Shown here: piece by piece, positions 23,201-29,870 of the stretch
How positions within the stretch are numbered: position 1 is the stretch's first letter
How the letters are laid out: every line of letters begins with the position of its first letter
Assembly (NCBI RefSeq): GCF_000471905.2
Contig: NW_006499603.1
Span: 1,984,786-2,048,785 of the forward strand
Length of the DNA: 64,000 nucleotides
Origin: Amborella trichopoda
Lineage: Eukaryota; Streptophyta; Magnoliopsida; Amborellales; Amborellaceae
Direction of reading: 5' to 3'
Position numbers and translations under genes: made by a program
The notes under the pieces: generated by a model
Databases searched by the model: none
What the model was told of the DNA's origin: nothing
The model's input: the letters and a program-made list of their open reading frames with translations, nothing else

Positions 23201-24211
23201 ATAAATGTTAATATTATATTATTAAATGATTATTAAATAATGTAAGTATGTTTATGGTTGTTGCCAAAGACAATCAACGCCCTTGATCTTTTGAAGGGAA
23301 ATCACAACCCTCCAAACAAAAAAAAAACAAAGAAAAAGGAAAACTGTGAATAATTCAGTAAATGCATTTATTTCTCTCCCAAGTATATGTATCCCTATAA
23401 ATAAATTTCAACAAAACTATGTCCCCTAAGATTTATTTATAAGATTCCGCAATCTATATGAACTAAAATAAAGTTAACTTATCATTCTGCCATTATTTAA
23501 TACTTGAATCTCTCTCTTGGCCCTGTATCATAGCTGCTGTAAACTACTCATACATGAAACGCGCATGTACAATGGTCCCATCAAGTGAAATGCGTATCGG
23601 CTGATTGTCATGAATGGGCACATAGATAAAATCTCTCTATTCAATAAGATGGGCTAACAAACCACAAACTAGAGGAATGTATCCACATATCCAAACGAAT
23701 AGGGATGAGAACACAGGAGAAGACATTCTTGAGAAAGAGGAACAGTAAACAAACATCCAGCCCTGAACTCAATGATTTATTTAAAAAAGATACAAAATTA
23801 TATAAATAAAACATCCACAGCACTGAAAAAAAGAAATTCAAAGAAAATGACAATCACTAAAACAGTAAAAACAGATGACAGGATATTTGCAGGGGAAGAG
23901 AGAAGGAACATAGAATTGATCCCTAAAAGGGTACAAACCCAACCAATGCAAATATCAAGCTGAAATTTCACCAGATAAAATAAAGCCCAACAACAATGAC
24001 TTCATCTGTGACCAATCACAACATGCATGAAGAAACAAACCCAAATTCTCAAACTAAGAGAAACCAGAAAAGTCCCACTAATCCATCAGCAGATCATGCA
24101 ATTTGGGGCCCAATCCATGCTAAAAAAAAAACAAAAGCATCGATAAATAGTAGATTATATTCGATAATGCACATCAAATGAAATAATGCATCAGAACAAT
24201 AAAAATACCAT
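2239..24211 (-). CDS. RAMP4: RAMP4/SERP stress-associated ER protein, three exons (join 2239-2285, 6345-6501, 24209-24211)
   Basis: The spliced frame encodes 68 residues, the usual length of plant RAMP4/SERP proteins. These are tail-anchored ER membrane proteins that associate with the Sec61 translocon and stabilise newly made membrane proteins under ER stress. Reading the minus strand, exon 2 gives a basic N-terminal part (RRLADRK, then KNITKRG and PETT) and the start of the membrane segment (YPVGPIVLGFFVFVVIG). Exon 3 completes the membrane segment and tail (LFQIIRTATSGGMA, stop TGA). Exon 2 ends with one base of a Ser codon that exon 3 completes. Splice sites are TGTCAG before exon 2, TT/GTATGT after it and GGACAG before exon 3, and both acceptors have pyrimidine-rich tracts. 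Exon 2 needs an upstream ATG in phase 0. The site at 24209-24211 (ACAATG followed at once by GTATTT) fits but is not proven. The frame has no internal stops, so the gene looks intact. The two introns together hold about 21.8 kb of mostly transposon DNA. Confidence 0.88.
2286..6344 (-). other. RAMP4 intron 2
   Basis: This 4059-bp intron runs from donor GTATGT (6344 side) to acceptor GGACAG (2286 side). It contains an hAT relic at about 4190-5346. I recognise nothing in 2286-4140 or 5355-6340. Both are AT-rich with only short broken frames. Confidence 0.85.
4190..5346 (-). mobile_element. hAT transposon relic with repeated BED-finger units
   Basis: The minus-strand frame at 4190-4570 has the DPGWKY string, NFCEK, GGINRFRKHLA and IRDEIRQYL typical of N-terminal BED zinc fingers of plant hAT/DUF659 transposases. 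An upstream unit at about 4575-4800 repeats the plan (DPGWKY, CNYCEK, GGTNGFKKHLA) but is broken by a one-base loss. The start of a third DPGWKY unit is at about 4210-4270. In the second unit the first Cys of the C-x2-C pair reads Tyr. The right end is GC-rich (many CCTAGGCG and CGCCTAGG words, 5160-5340) and its terminus reads CAGTGCTCC on the minus strand, a plausible hAT end at 5346. The 5' leader (TTTTTTAGAGAGAAAAACCTC) resembles those near 8180 and 18415. The left end was not found. Confidence 0.7.
6345..6501 (-). CDS. RAMP4: RAMP4 exon 2
   Basis: The 157-bp exon encodes residues 2 to 53 plus the first base of codon 54. It begins ACA ACC TCA (TTS) right after TGTCAG and ends GGT TCT T before GTATGT. 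Key strings are RRLADRKVAKF, KNITKRG, PETT and the hydrophobic stretch GPIVLGFFVFVVIG. Because its first codon is residue 2 of the family, the initiator ATG must lie in a separate upstream exon. Confidence 0.93.
7726..7740. repeat. (GT)n microsatellite
   Basis: A short TG/GT run inside intron 1. Confidence 0.8.
7985..11537 (+). mobile_element. hAT (DUF659-type) transposon relic
   Basis: Both ends are GC-rich: the left has CTCCTAGGC and CCCCTAGGCAC words at 7995-8060, and the right has GGGCCGCCTAGG then TTTTTCAACATTG at 11537. Between them are a leader with TTTTAGAGAGAGAGAAACTC near 8180, a transposase pseudogene at 9002-10880 and an acidic C-terminal stretch near 10910-11040. The same leader motif occurs in the relics at 5.1 and 18.4 kb, so three copies of one hAT family sit in this gene. 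Terminal repeats are only partly alignable (CTACGAAGGC against CTACGAACC), so the exact limits are approximate. Confidence 0.7.
9002..10880 (+). pseudogene. hAT transposase pseudogene (BED finger, DUF659, dimerisation remnants)
   Basis: The order of domains is that of plant DUF659/hAT transposases, scattered over frames. A BED finger with MECNF and INRLKKHLAG is near 9005-9085. Then come YKAPTYKLM and WGTYGCTHH (9420-9540), then NCPLGPMVLRSIDAS (9595-9640) and PCAPRCIDLMLEAI (9770-9815). GDIYKAMEVAKDEIKRKFG (9980-10035) is followed by the frame 10065-10358 with WNSQIERLP, AGYYLNSAYFYNN and EIHNKTEFMDIMNQC. The CERNFSTFE dimerisation box is seen as ASNFSTFE near 10505, and RLEQKRLNDLPFVLY follows at about 10655-10700. 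Frameshifts and stops occur throughout, so it cannot make transposase. An excisionase or host-domesticated protein is unlikely because no long frame survives. Confidence 0.8.
11538..11640 (-). pseudogene. Older Ty1/copia RT/RNase H fragment, left part
   Basis: The minus strand reads LELNVK, then after one stop QMGNRSLDPILYKQLLGTM, matching the copia string before the RNase H domain (DPTLYRQLVGSLIYL in the family). Its upstream partner with the RT active site is on the same strand at 19849-19937, across the plus-strand copia. This arrangement is what one expects if the plus copia inserted into this older element. A 26-bp tandem duplication (TCAACTCAAGTACC then AACAATTTCATA) spans 11611-11662. 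Confidence 0.6.
11670..11866 (+). repeat. Copia relic 5' LTR (diverged)
   Basis: Alignable by eye to 19695-19848: both share CATTCCCATAAT, then GGTCAATTCATAT against GGTTCATTTATGT, a run of A-rich sequence with AAAGCAA, and CTCTCTTCAAAACTTCT against CTCTCCTCCAAAATCTT. The exact 5' end is uncertain. Confidence 0.5.
12205..13120 (+). pseudogene. Copia gag pseudogene with CCHC knuckle
   Basis: The N-terminal part reads KLDHSNYQLWKDQFLRVMRS (12220-12285), then LNPEYKSWLSQDQL (12380-12425) and KVLFILNALEEEYKMIA (12660-12710), all standard copia gag strings. A CCHC zinc knuckle CQLCGKSNHLAHDC follows at about 13001-13045. Several frameshifts and stops separate the parts. Gag would form the particle and bind RNA, but this copy is non-functional. 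Confidence 0.7.
13625..13790. repeat. tRNA-like sequences beside the foldback element
   Basis: At 13625-13680 the plus strand has GGCTGCTATCCACAAGGTCG followed by GGAGGTTCAAAACCTCC, a B-box-like arm. At about 13730-13790 the minus strand reads GGCTACAGTGCTCTAACC and GGAGGTTTGAATCCC. A related minus-strand unit lies at 14900-14960 beyond the foldback (TTGGTTAGAGCATG, GTGGTTCAAACCC). None folds into a clear complete tRNA by eye. They are probably tRNA-derived repeat pieces. Confidence 0.3.
13818..14844. mobile_element. Foldback/long-TIR element of about 1.03 kb
   Basis: The two halves are near-perfect inverted copies over roughly 400 bases. The left starts GGGCAATTATCACAAATATACC, and the right end read on the minus strand starts GGGAAATTATCACATATATACC. 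Both arms contain ACGGTACTTTAAGTACCGT or close variants, GGAGTTGAAGTATTATTAC, and pyrimidine-rich TTTATCTCTTCTTTCTCTC repeats of about 35-40 bp near the centre. It codes for nothing. Flanks are not a clean target duplication. It splits the copia relic between gag and integrase. Confidence 0.8.
15250..15972 (+). pseudogene. Copia GAG-pre-integrase and integrase pseudogene
   Basis: Readable strings are WQERLGHPSFKTLKKMA (around 15400-15455), FDLIHSNVWGLTPVDS (15570-15615), QNRVVERRIRNIVETALSMM (15665-15730), SAVYLINHP (15777-15800), KLYGIITDYSVLHVFGCTRVV (15835-15898, given here with its parts KLYG and VLHVFGC) and RVFIGFSLDH (15945-15975). The family has IHSDVWG with a catalytic Asp where this copy reads Asn. 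The frame is cut at 15972 by the next element and resumes after 17181 with MCYIPST. Confidence 0.75.
15973..17181. mobile_element. 1.2 kb non-coding element with short inverted ends and 68-bp repeats
   Basis: The copia integrase reading is continuous if 15973-17181 is removed. The insert begins CATAGTTACCGG and ends CAACAACTATG, so CATAGTT is an inverted terminus. The flanks GTCTGGAC (15965-15972) and GTCCGAAC (17182-17189) match at six of eight positions and look like an old 8-bp target duplication. Inside, a 68-bp unit is repeated at 16074-16141, 16142-16209 and partly 16210-16265. The motifs CTCGATTCC and GGAATC recur through the whole insert. No protein is encoded. It could be an hAT-type or Mutator-type non-autonomous element. 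Confidence 0.6.
16074..16265. repeat. 68-bp tandem repeat, nearly three copies
   Basis: Each unit begins AAGGAAACTC and contains ATCTCGATTC and ACATCTTTAGAAACC. The first two units are full length and the third stops after AATCTTTAGAAAC. Confidence 0.85.
17254..18677. mobile_element. Composite of non-autonomous hAT-like elements
   Basis: The left part starts CAATGTTTTAAAATGTGGGG near 17262 and the right part ends TTTTTTGAACATTG at 18677, giving inverted CAATGTT termini. TTTATGGG at 17246-17253 and TTTATGGC at 18678-18685 look like a diverged target duplication. An internal ATTTTAAAACAT near 18247-18258 is the inverse of the left end, so one element (about 17262-18258) seems nested with a second. 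A minus-strand acidic frame (17706-17936, many Glu and Asp) resembles the C-terminal tail of hAT transposases. The leader motif GATTTTAGAGAGAGAAAAACTC near 18412 is shared with the other hAT relics. A run of 18 Cs lies at about 18043-18059. Confidence 0.55.
18691..19080 (+). pseudogene. Copia reverse transcriptase pseudogene
   Basis: After frame corrections the plus strand reads KAIYGLKLAPRTWFDKFL (18740-18795), then GFSEIKADNSSL, then IDDMIIIGSNK (about 18888-18925) and LHASFEIKDL and KFKYFLGIEVYGF (18950-19020), ending LELLE near 19075. The active-site box reads Y-I-D-D, so the catalytic Asp pair is kept, but stops and frameshifts rule out an active enzyme. Confidence 0.75.
19081..19320. 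other. Unidentified block between copia RT and RNase H
   Basis: The copia reading is interrupted here by about 240 bases with words such as GATTGGGCCCCCAATCGGG (a short palindrome near 19118-19136). There is no terminal repeat I can trust. It may be an insertion or rearranged flank. Confidence 0.3.
19336..19680 (+). pseudogene. Copia RNase H pseudogene
   Basis: The frame gives AKSSIETKYRSMSLAASEAMRL, here seen as parts IETKYRSM and AASEAM, then VCDNRREIKILNNTW and KTNHLGLNHR, and later TKHNTFQI. These match the Ty1/copia RNase H (S-S-x-E-A-E-Y-R and CDN boxes). A stop at 19541 ends the frame. The sequence runs into the polypurine tract TTGAGGGGGAG at 19684-19694 just before the 3' LTR. Confidence 0.8.
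19695..19848 (+). repeat. Copia relic 3' LTR
   Basis: It begins TGTTTTGATATAAATACG directly after the polypurine tract and ends near TCTTAACA. It is alignable to 11670-11866. It is short, which is normal for small copia families or for an internally deleted LTR. Confidence 0.6.
19849..19937 (-). pseudogene. Older Ty1/copia RT fragment with YVDD
   Basis: The minus strand reads TPIGKVFAFLLEYVDDIVIT then GDDNV with no stop, the copia RT active-site region. It lies on the opposite strand from the copia relic to its left and continues in order with the fragment at 11538-11640. Confidence 0.7.
19938..20272. repeat. (TA)n(GA)n microsatellites flanking an assembly gap
   Basis: Ns occupy 20090-20109. 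On each side is a TA run followed by a GA run (about 19938-20000 and 20200-20272). The sequence between them (CGTATACGT, ACTACTAACTAACTAAC and similar) has a composition unlike the surroundings and looks like poor consensus. The two microsatellites may be the same locus placed twice. Confidence 0.75.
20594..20826. mobile_element. 233-bp MITE with about 75-bp inverted repeats
   Basis: The left arm reads GTATACAATGAGATCATTTA then CCTTTCATACAAGG. The right arm read on the minus strand is GTATACAATGAGACCGTTTA then CCTTTGGTACAAGG, and similarity continues to the words ATGTGAA. The element sits between TA repeats on both sides, so the target site was TA-rich and its duplication length cannot be read. 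It has no coding capacity. Confidence 0.8.
20827..24208. other. Intron 1 proximal part, nothing recognised
   Basis: AT-rich sequence with short broken frames. I found no transposon domain, RNA gene or conserved exon here. Confidence 0.5.
24209..24211 (-). CDS. RAMP4: Proposed RAMP4 exon 1 coding part (ATG only)
   Basis: On the minus strand the leader ends CTTGTCACAATG and the next bases are GTATTTTTATTG, so a GT donor follows the ATG directly. This is exactly the phase that exon 2 needs. The leader is rich in GAGA and pyrimidine tracts, as plant 5' UTRs often are, and A lies at -3. Other ATG-GT sites exist in the 17.7 kb between this point and exon 2 (for example near 6849), but they lack a leader-like context. 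RNA evidence would decide. Confidence 0.55.
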
Positions 24212-24470
24212 TGTGACAAGGATCCTAGCAAGGTCTCTTTCTCTGTCGATTTTACCAACTTTCTCTGGCTGATTTGGGCCTCTCTCTCTTCAAAAGGGCA
24301 TAATTTGTATGGAAAAAGCACAGAACATTTAGGCAAATTTACTTGAAGATCAGAAGATGGCTTTTTCTCTGTTTTCTTTTGTGGGGTGGGGGAGGAAATG
24401 ATTGCTTAATGATGTGCAATTTAAGCCGCCAATGGTTATTTAAGGTTGACCAATTTAAGGTGCACCACAT
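24212..24470 (-). promoter_or_regulatory. Proposed RAMP4 5' UTR and core promoter
   Basis: Reading the minus strand, the leader contains GAGAGAGAG and AGAGAAAGTTGG tracts before the ATG. A TATA-like CTTAAATAACC lies at about 24435-24445, roughly 230 bases upstream. CCAAT boxes on the plus strand are at 24429-24433 and 24450-24454. The second has the spacing CCAAT-N10-CCACA, which resembles but does not match the ER-stress element (CCAAT-N9-CCACG, or CCAAT-N10-CACG in plants). An upstream ATG at 24334-24336 would open a 80-codon frame, out of frame with the main start, if transcription begins above it. Confidence 0.3.
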
Positions 24471-24984
24471 AAATTCATGAGAAGTGATTTCTGTATTGCA
24501 ACGACACAAAATAGTTTTGTGGTATTTGTATGACTCAAAATTCTGACCCACTCTCTTATCTCAATAATCACTCCAAAAAAAGAAAATATTTGATTTAAAT
24601 TCTAGATGTTGTCGAAATGAGACCCTCCAACAACGAATCTTTCTTTGGTGAATTTCAAGATCTTAATCTTATAAACTCAAAATCATTTCTTTCTTTTTTA
24701 ACATGGTTCATCTAATGATAATAAAGCCATCCAAAAAATTTGGAAATAAAAAAAATTTGTTCTAAGGTTTAGATCTAAGCATCTCACCAAAATGAACGGC
24801 CTATGGTAATTGTACTAAAAAAAATACTTTATAGGTTGTCTTTTCAAATTTTTATTTTTTGTGATTGTTCATTAGAATGAAAAGAGTGTATATTTCAAAT
24901 TTTAAATAAAACAAATGGCCATAGTATAATTTTGAAGGTTGTTGCATCATACTATTATACAACCATTGCATCACTTGTTTATAC
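24471..24984. other. Intergenic, upstream of RAMP4
   Basis: AT-rich sequence without a recognised gene. It is the probable distal promoter region of RAMP4 and ends where the first Tat-family LTR sequence starts. Confidence 0.4.
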
Positions 24985-25296
24985 TCTAATGTGTATTTGT
25001 TTGCAGGTAAGAAGAAACAGGTCAAGGGAGGCGATTCCAAACTGGCTACAGGCTAGGGGGACATTCAACGTGATCTAAGAGGGCGCCCATGCGAGCTAGC
25101 CCGAGCGTGTCATAGACCCACGTGAGGCAAGTCCCGCCTCATGACCCAAATTCCACTCTCACCGATTGGTTTTCCTACCCATGTCTTCTTTACACAGTTC
25201 TTGAGAGAGCGGTCTCAGGTCCTGGGTCCATCTTAAAATCGAAGCCACGCCACCAGGTCATCCCAACCCGAAGGGTGAGATCGAGGCATCTAACCT
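24985..25296 (+). repeat. Element E1 5' LTR, 3' end only
   Basis: This 312-bp stretch matches the last 300 bases of the LTR ending at 56430 (shared GGTAAGAAGAAA, GATCTAAGAGGGCGCCCATG, CTCACCGATTGGT, GATCGAGGCATCTAACC). The upstream part of the LTR is missing. It ends just before a primer binding site, so it is the 5' LTR of a plus-strand element. Confidence 0.8.
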
Positions 25297-25298
25297 GC

Positions 25299-25317
25299 TT
25301 GGGGACTATACTGGGGA
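25299..25317 (+). other. E1 primer binding site
   Basis: It reads TTGGGGACTATACTGGGGA two bases after the LTR end, against TTGGCGACTCCACTGGGGA in element M. This class of site is known from Ogre/Tat retrotransposons, where it is usually assigned to tRNA-Arg. Confidence 0.7.
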
Positions 25318-25486
25318 CACGCTACTCCATAGTCAGATCCTTATTATTTGGCTTACCTTTCTTCTACTTGATGTTCACTAACACACATGTCTCTGCGGTT
25401 GACCAACCTCTTCGTCCTAGTCGGGGATTTTATGATCCCTGAGTCCGCTTCGAGAACAAGTTCCACAAACCTCGTTTCCGACCTTT

Positions 25487-26290
25487 CTCTTGAGCATCGA
25501 CCCTGTGTCACACTCCCAGGTCCTGACCTGGATTGGTGCTAGGAGGGACCTAAAAGTCCCTCATTCCCCATCTTCTAGCCTTGGTGGACCCTCCACCAAT
25601 GCACCTTGCATGGGTGGCACACTAGCCACCGCACACCACATGCACCCTGCCACCAGCAAGTCGCTTGCCGGTCCCATTGCTCGGGCCAGTTGAAAGGCCG
25701 CCCCTTCCCCTACTGCAAAAGGCAGTCCGGCTGTCAGTGCTCCTGCGGGTTGCCGTAAGACTTTCTAACACATCGGGCCCCTGTAGCAAGAGGCTCGACA
25801 CGTCGAGGAGGAGGCCCTAAGGCCACCACCTCCCATGCACGCACTAGGGCTTATGGTCTATCCACTCGAGCCACACCTCGGGGCAATCCTCAGGCCGCCT
25901 TGAGTCACTGTCCAGGTTCGGGTCTTCTTCGACCCGGCCCTGTATGCCTATTGCATACATATCGTACTACTCGGGGCAGTCCTTTGATTGTGCTTAGCCG
26001 AGTACACGAGAGACGACCCCCTCGTTGTCCCTCCCAGCACACGCCTGCTCATTCTGTGAGAGGTGGTCACAAGGCCATTCCCTCACATCGGCTTCCTAAG
26101 GTCCGACCTATTTCCCTAGCTCACCCGAGGTCACTTGGAACCCTTCTGCAAGTGGCACACATGCACCACCCCCACAAAAAACTCCAAGCTCCGACCGAAA
26201 GGTCATTGGCAGCTGTCTCCTCCCTAGTTCATCCCTTCTCCTCCAGACGAACCGCTCAAGACTTGGTAATTGAAGGCATTCCCTAAGAGT
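25487..26290 (+). pseudogene. E1 leader ORF upstream of gag
   Basis: This is a broken frame rich in Pro, Arg, Ser and His. Parts align to the same place in element M: VLTWIGARRDLKVPHSPS here against VLTWINVRRDLKVPNSPS, and STRATPRGN with GLLRPGPV against STRATPQGK with DLPRPGPV. The shared frame between LTR and gag is in the position of the extra ORF1 known from Ogre-type elements. I cannot name a function. At least one frameshift (near 25770) breaks it. Confidence 0.5.
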
Positions 26291-26639
26291 ACCCTCTCCA
26301 GACCGGCCCTACCTTTAGAGCTCACAAAAGAGCTCGGGGCAAGGTTCCCTTGGGTGATGAGGTCTTCCATCCCCCGTCTCCCCCCAAGTCAAGATAGAAG
26401 TCTAAGCTGACTCCTGTTTTTGGACCACATCCCTTGCAGCACCTCATGGAGACCGCCTGGTCATGTGTGAAGCAAGACAACCTTTTACAATTACGGTCCC
26501 CGTCTTCGTTCTGGAAAGAAGTACACTAGAGCCTGACATCCAAATATGACCGAGGCATAAGAATACTGCCGAGAGAAAAAGCCAAGGCACTCGGGGCAAC
26601 CGAGCCTGCTGATCCCCTGGCCGTGAATCGCTTTTACCC

Positions 26640-28330
26640 ACTACAAGCCACAGCCGAGCCTAAGGTGGAAGAGCCGAAATTTTGCATGGAAGTCAATGTT
26701 GTAGAAGATGACCCAACCTTGTAGCCCCTGCGGTCCCAAGACTGTCATGAACCAGTCCTGACTCGATCAGCGTACAAAGCTCGAGCTCTGTTGAGGCATG
26801 TCAAACCCCTACTGACCGACTTGCCACACCCAATTCGACGGATATTGCAGGCCTCGATCGAACGAGAGATCAATCTCCCTGAAGAAATAGTCAACGTTAT
26901 AGATCAAGAAGACTGTATGAATCGGTTTTAGAACATGATGCATAAAATGATGGAGAAGATAGAGCTAATGGAAAGTACCCTACTCCCTGGGAACTCATCT
27001 CAGCAGGAAGCCAATTCTCCTCATCCCACCGATCCAATCCCTAGGTAGCCACCTTCCTCGCATGACCATTCTTCCTCTTAGTAGGTCTCTCAGGTCGACA
27101 TTGATGCCATGGTCAACCACATCTTGCGTGCTAGATACAGCTCTATATCGGAAGCCCTATCCATCTTTTATTGACCAGCTCCTGTTTCCCCCAAATTATC
27201 AAAAGGGGAGACTACCGATCTTCAACGGCACTAGTTCACCACACCAGCATATTGCCCACTTCTATTCGGCATGTCAAGAGACAACAGCTGATGGGAGGCT
27301 TGCTCTCCATCAGTTCGTTGAAAGTCTTGACAGGCCGACATTTAAGTGGTATGCCTGACTCCCTCCGAACTTAGTGCAGATCTGTGAAGAAATGGAGCAC
27401 TTGTTCTATGAGCGCTTCTATGAAGTCGAAAGAGAAGTCCAAGCCATTGAGCTTCTCACATAGACCTAGAACCCAGATGAGCCGGTCGATCAGTTCATTG
27501 CAAGATGGAGAGATCGAGCTGCGCACCAAGCTATCCCATGCTTGAAATTGATGCAATCCAAACATGTGTGCGCAACATGCGACTGAAAATCTCCCTGCAT
27601 GTCGAAGCATCAAACCTGACCTCTATATCAGATCTGATCTCCAAAGCAGTCCGGATAGAGAGTTTCCTTAAGCATCACGACAACTTCAAACCGCATCATC
27701 AAATGGAGAAAACAATCGAAGTTTTGGTAATCATCCCAATTCTGGGGGCAATCAACAAAAAGGAGTGATCAGTGTTGTTGTCACTATATGGGACCCCAAT
27801 AAGGCCTCACCTCAAACTCTGGATTTCTCTAAGGGGGTGAACCCTGCAACTACTCAGGTGACACCTCAGGAAAGCCAAAAACACCAGTCCTACAATAAGG
27901 TGCCTCCACCTCGGAACCTCTACGGAAAAGACTACTGAGAAGAGAAGAAAAAGAAAGTCTATAGCTTTGATAGGGAGTGCGTCCCGACCTTACTCTGTAT
28001 GTTGATTGAGCAACAAATGATCACCTTGCCGGAGATAAAAAGGCCAGAGGATGCTGACTTTATCACCCATAAGAATTATTGTGCCTATCATAAAATGTTG
28101 GGGCACCCTGGTCATGATTGCTTCACACTCAAAGATCACATCGAGGCTTTAATCCAGAAGAAGTGAATACAGCTCGATAGTCTCAAGAAGTCATTCGGGG
28201 CCACTGAAGCGTCTCACGTGGTGACAATTCAAGAAGAAGATAAGCAAGTGTACCATCTTGACGAGCTACCACCGGACATTCTTCAGGCTTTATTTTGTCT
28301 GATGCTTCAAGTAGGGATCATCACACCAAT
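26640..28330 (+). pseudogene. E1 gag pseudogene (Tat/Ogre type)
   Basis: Degenerate gag on the plus strand. Landmarks include VEDDPTL and SQDCHEPVLTRSAYKAR (26705-26785), the gag core around 27170-27560 (YIDQ-like stretch, then WRDRAAH region), CVRNMRLKISLHVEASN and ISDLISKAVRIESF (27560-27670), and a knuckle-like CAYHKMLGHPGHDCFTL (28080-28130) followed by DHIEALIQKK. The CxxH-x4-H-x4-C pattern is characteristic of Tat gag. Stops and frameshifts are frequent. The matching region in element M is 49270-50820 on the minus strand. Confidence 0.7.
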
Positions 28331-28635
28331 GTCGTAAAAATAGCCCATACACCTTGCTCATGGGATTAAAAACCTTTGGTGCTCCTATCACTAGATACGA
28401 GGTCATGATTAAGAGCGGTGCTTCGGTTTTCGAGCTATAATCAAAGAGACAGTCCAAGGAAGACATGTCGCTGGCGCTATGTCGAGACTGATGTTCAAAT
28501 CACCAGGCTGCCAATACAAGAGGTCACCTAGAACATACCTCCTGTGAGAGAGCACCACCCGAGCCTTCTGATCCTGATGAGCCCTCCACTTCCCAACCTT
28601 GGTAGGTCTATCGAGGATGAAGCCGAATCAAATCC

Positions 28636-29393
28636 ATGAAGAGGGAGGTTGTTCGCCAAGCAAGGCCAGCCCCTAGGCCACATGAACCTGGTCAACCTGC
28701 GCCCATTTTAGACAATGGTAGAAGGAGACGAGCACCAAGGGCCACTCGTCGAAAGAGGAAACTCCCTCAACCCCAGACTGAGATCGAATTCCTCAGGCCC
28801 CTTCCTCTGATGCCGACCCTGCGGGATTCCTCTCAGTTTCTTCCACTAACCAAAACCCGCACTTTAGTCAAGAGCCCATTCCAAAGTCTTCCTCTGCTCA
28901 GGTTCCCAACATGTCTAATAAGGGTGACGACATTAAAAGCACCCCTCAACGGTCCAAGCAAGGTGAAGACTTAAAAGATTCCCTGCACTCGTCCAATTCT
29001 GATGATGATGTTAAAAGCTACCAGGATTGGTCCAATCTGAGTGATGACATTAAAACCTCTCCCCCATCTTCTATCCCCGACTTTTTCAACCCTTCTTCTT
29101 CCTCTGCTAACACGTCTTTTACAGGTACAACTCTCGAATTCTCAGACTTCGAGGCTCTTGACAAAGAGCTGAAGAGTTGCAAGCAGGCGGCATCGAAAGC
29201 AACTGAAAAAGACGGTGGCCCATGCAGTGGGTTCCTGTTAGTCACTGATGCCTTGGCATCTAAAGCCAACGCAAATCCTCCTCCCACTATTGAGGAGCTC
29301 CTTGAGAGACACAAGAATCCCAAGGCCAAGAAAGCCCAAAGGCCACATGATCTCGACTTCAAACAACGGCTGAGAGAGTCAAGAGGGTAGAGC
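28636..29393 (+). pseudogene. E1 linker region between gag and the missing pol
   Basis: Two overlapping open frames (28636-28974, basic and Pro-rich; 28911-29390, acidic) cover a segment that is also present in element M at 48090-48700. Conserved strings are KGDDIKSTPQRSKQGEDLK here against EGDDVKSTPKRYKQEKDLK, then SSN-SDD repeats, GTTLEFSDFEALDKEL against GTTLKCPDFEALDREF, and KQRLRESRG at the end. I do not recognise a protease motif. Beyond 29393 the sequence is Pro-rich and enters LTR sequence at about 29871, so pol is absent from this part of E1. Confidence 0.6.
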
Positions 29394-29870
29394 TTCCATT
29401 CTTATGAAGCATGCCATATGGTGTAGATCTCTGAAGCACTGACCAATGCTGACCCAATCAGTCTCAGGTCAGGCAAGAAGTTGCAGCCACTCATGTAGAA
29501 ACCTCAACAACCCAAACTCTTGAAGTACCTTAGTCCACCACTCATCCCATACCCTAACATACCAACCAATCCAACACTCCTTAGGTTCCTGGGACTACCA
29601 TTAGTCCCATATACCCAACCACCTCCAAACCCTCAACCTCCATCAAACTCCACTTCGTCAACACCTACCCCTATCACCCAATTTAACTAGCCTACACCAG
29701 ACTCGGCTGCTTGACCTAGCCAGTCAGCACCAAGTCTGGTGTTGCAATCTTTATCTACCCAATCCTCACAAACTCTCCAATCCACACCAATTGCACAACA
29801 AAGTCAGTCGGTACTCCAAAACCAACCGCTTCTGCCTACCATCCCTCACTGGCACCTTCATCATCTGAAC

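Larger units (their letters stand above)
6502..24208 (-). other. RAMP4 intron 1 (about 17.7 kb, contains an assembly gap)
   Basis: If exon 1 is correct, intron 1 spans 17,707 bases of this assembly. It is filled by an hAT relic, two nested copia relics, a foldback element, other non-autonomous elements and a MITE. A run of 20 Ns at 20090-20109 means its true length is unknown. 6502-7980 holds a ten-G run (7328-7337) and a short GT repeat but no recognised element. Confidence 0.6.

Noticed and set aside
24094..24336. 80-codon minus-strand frame over the proposed RAMP4 leader
   Set aside because: It covers 5' UTR, the ATG exon and intron in another frame. It could at most start as an upstream ORF.
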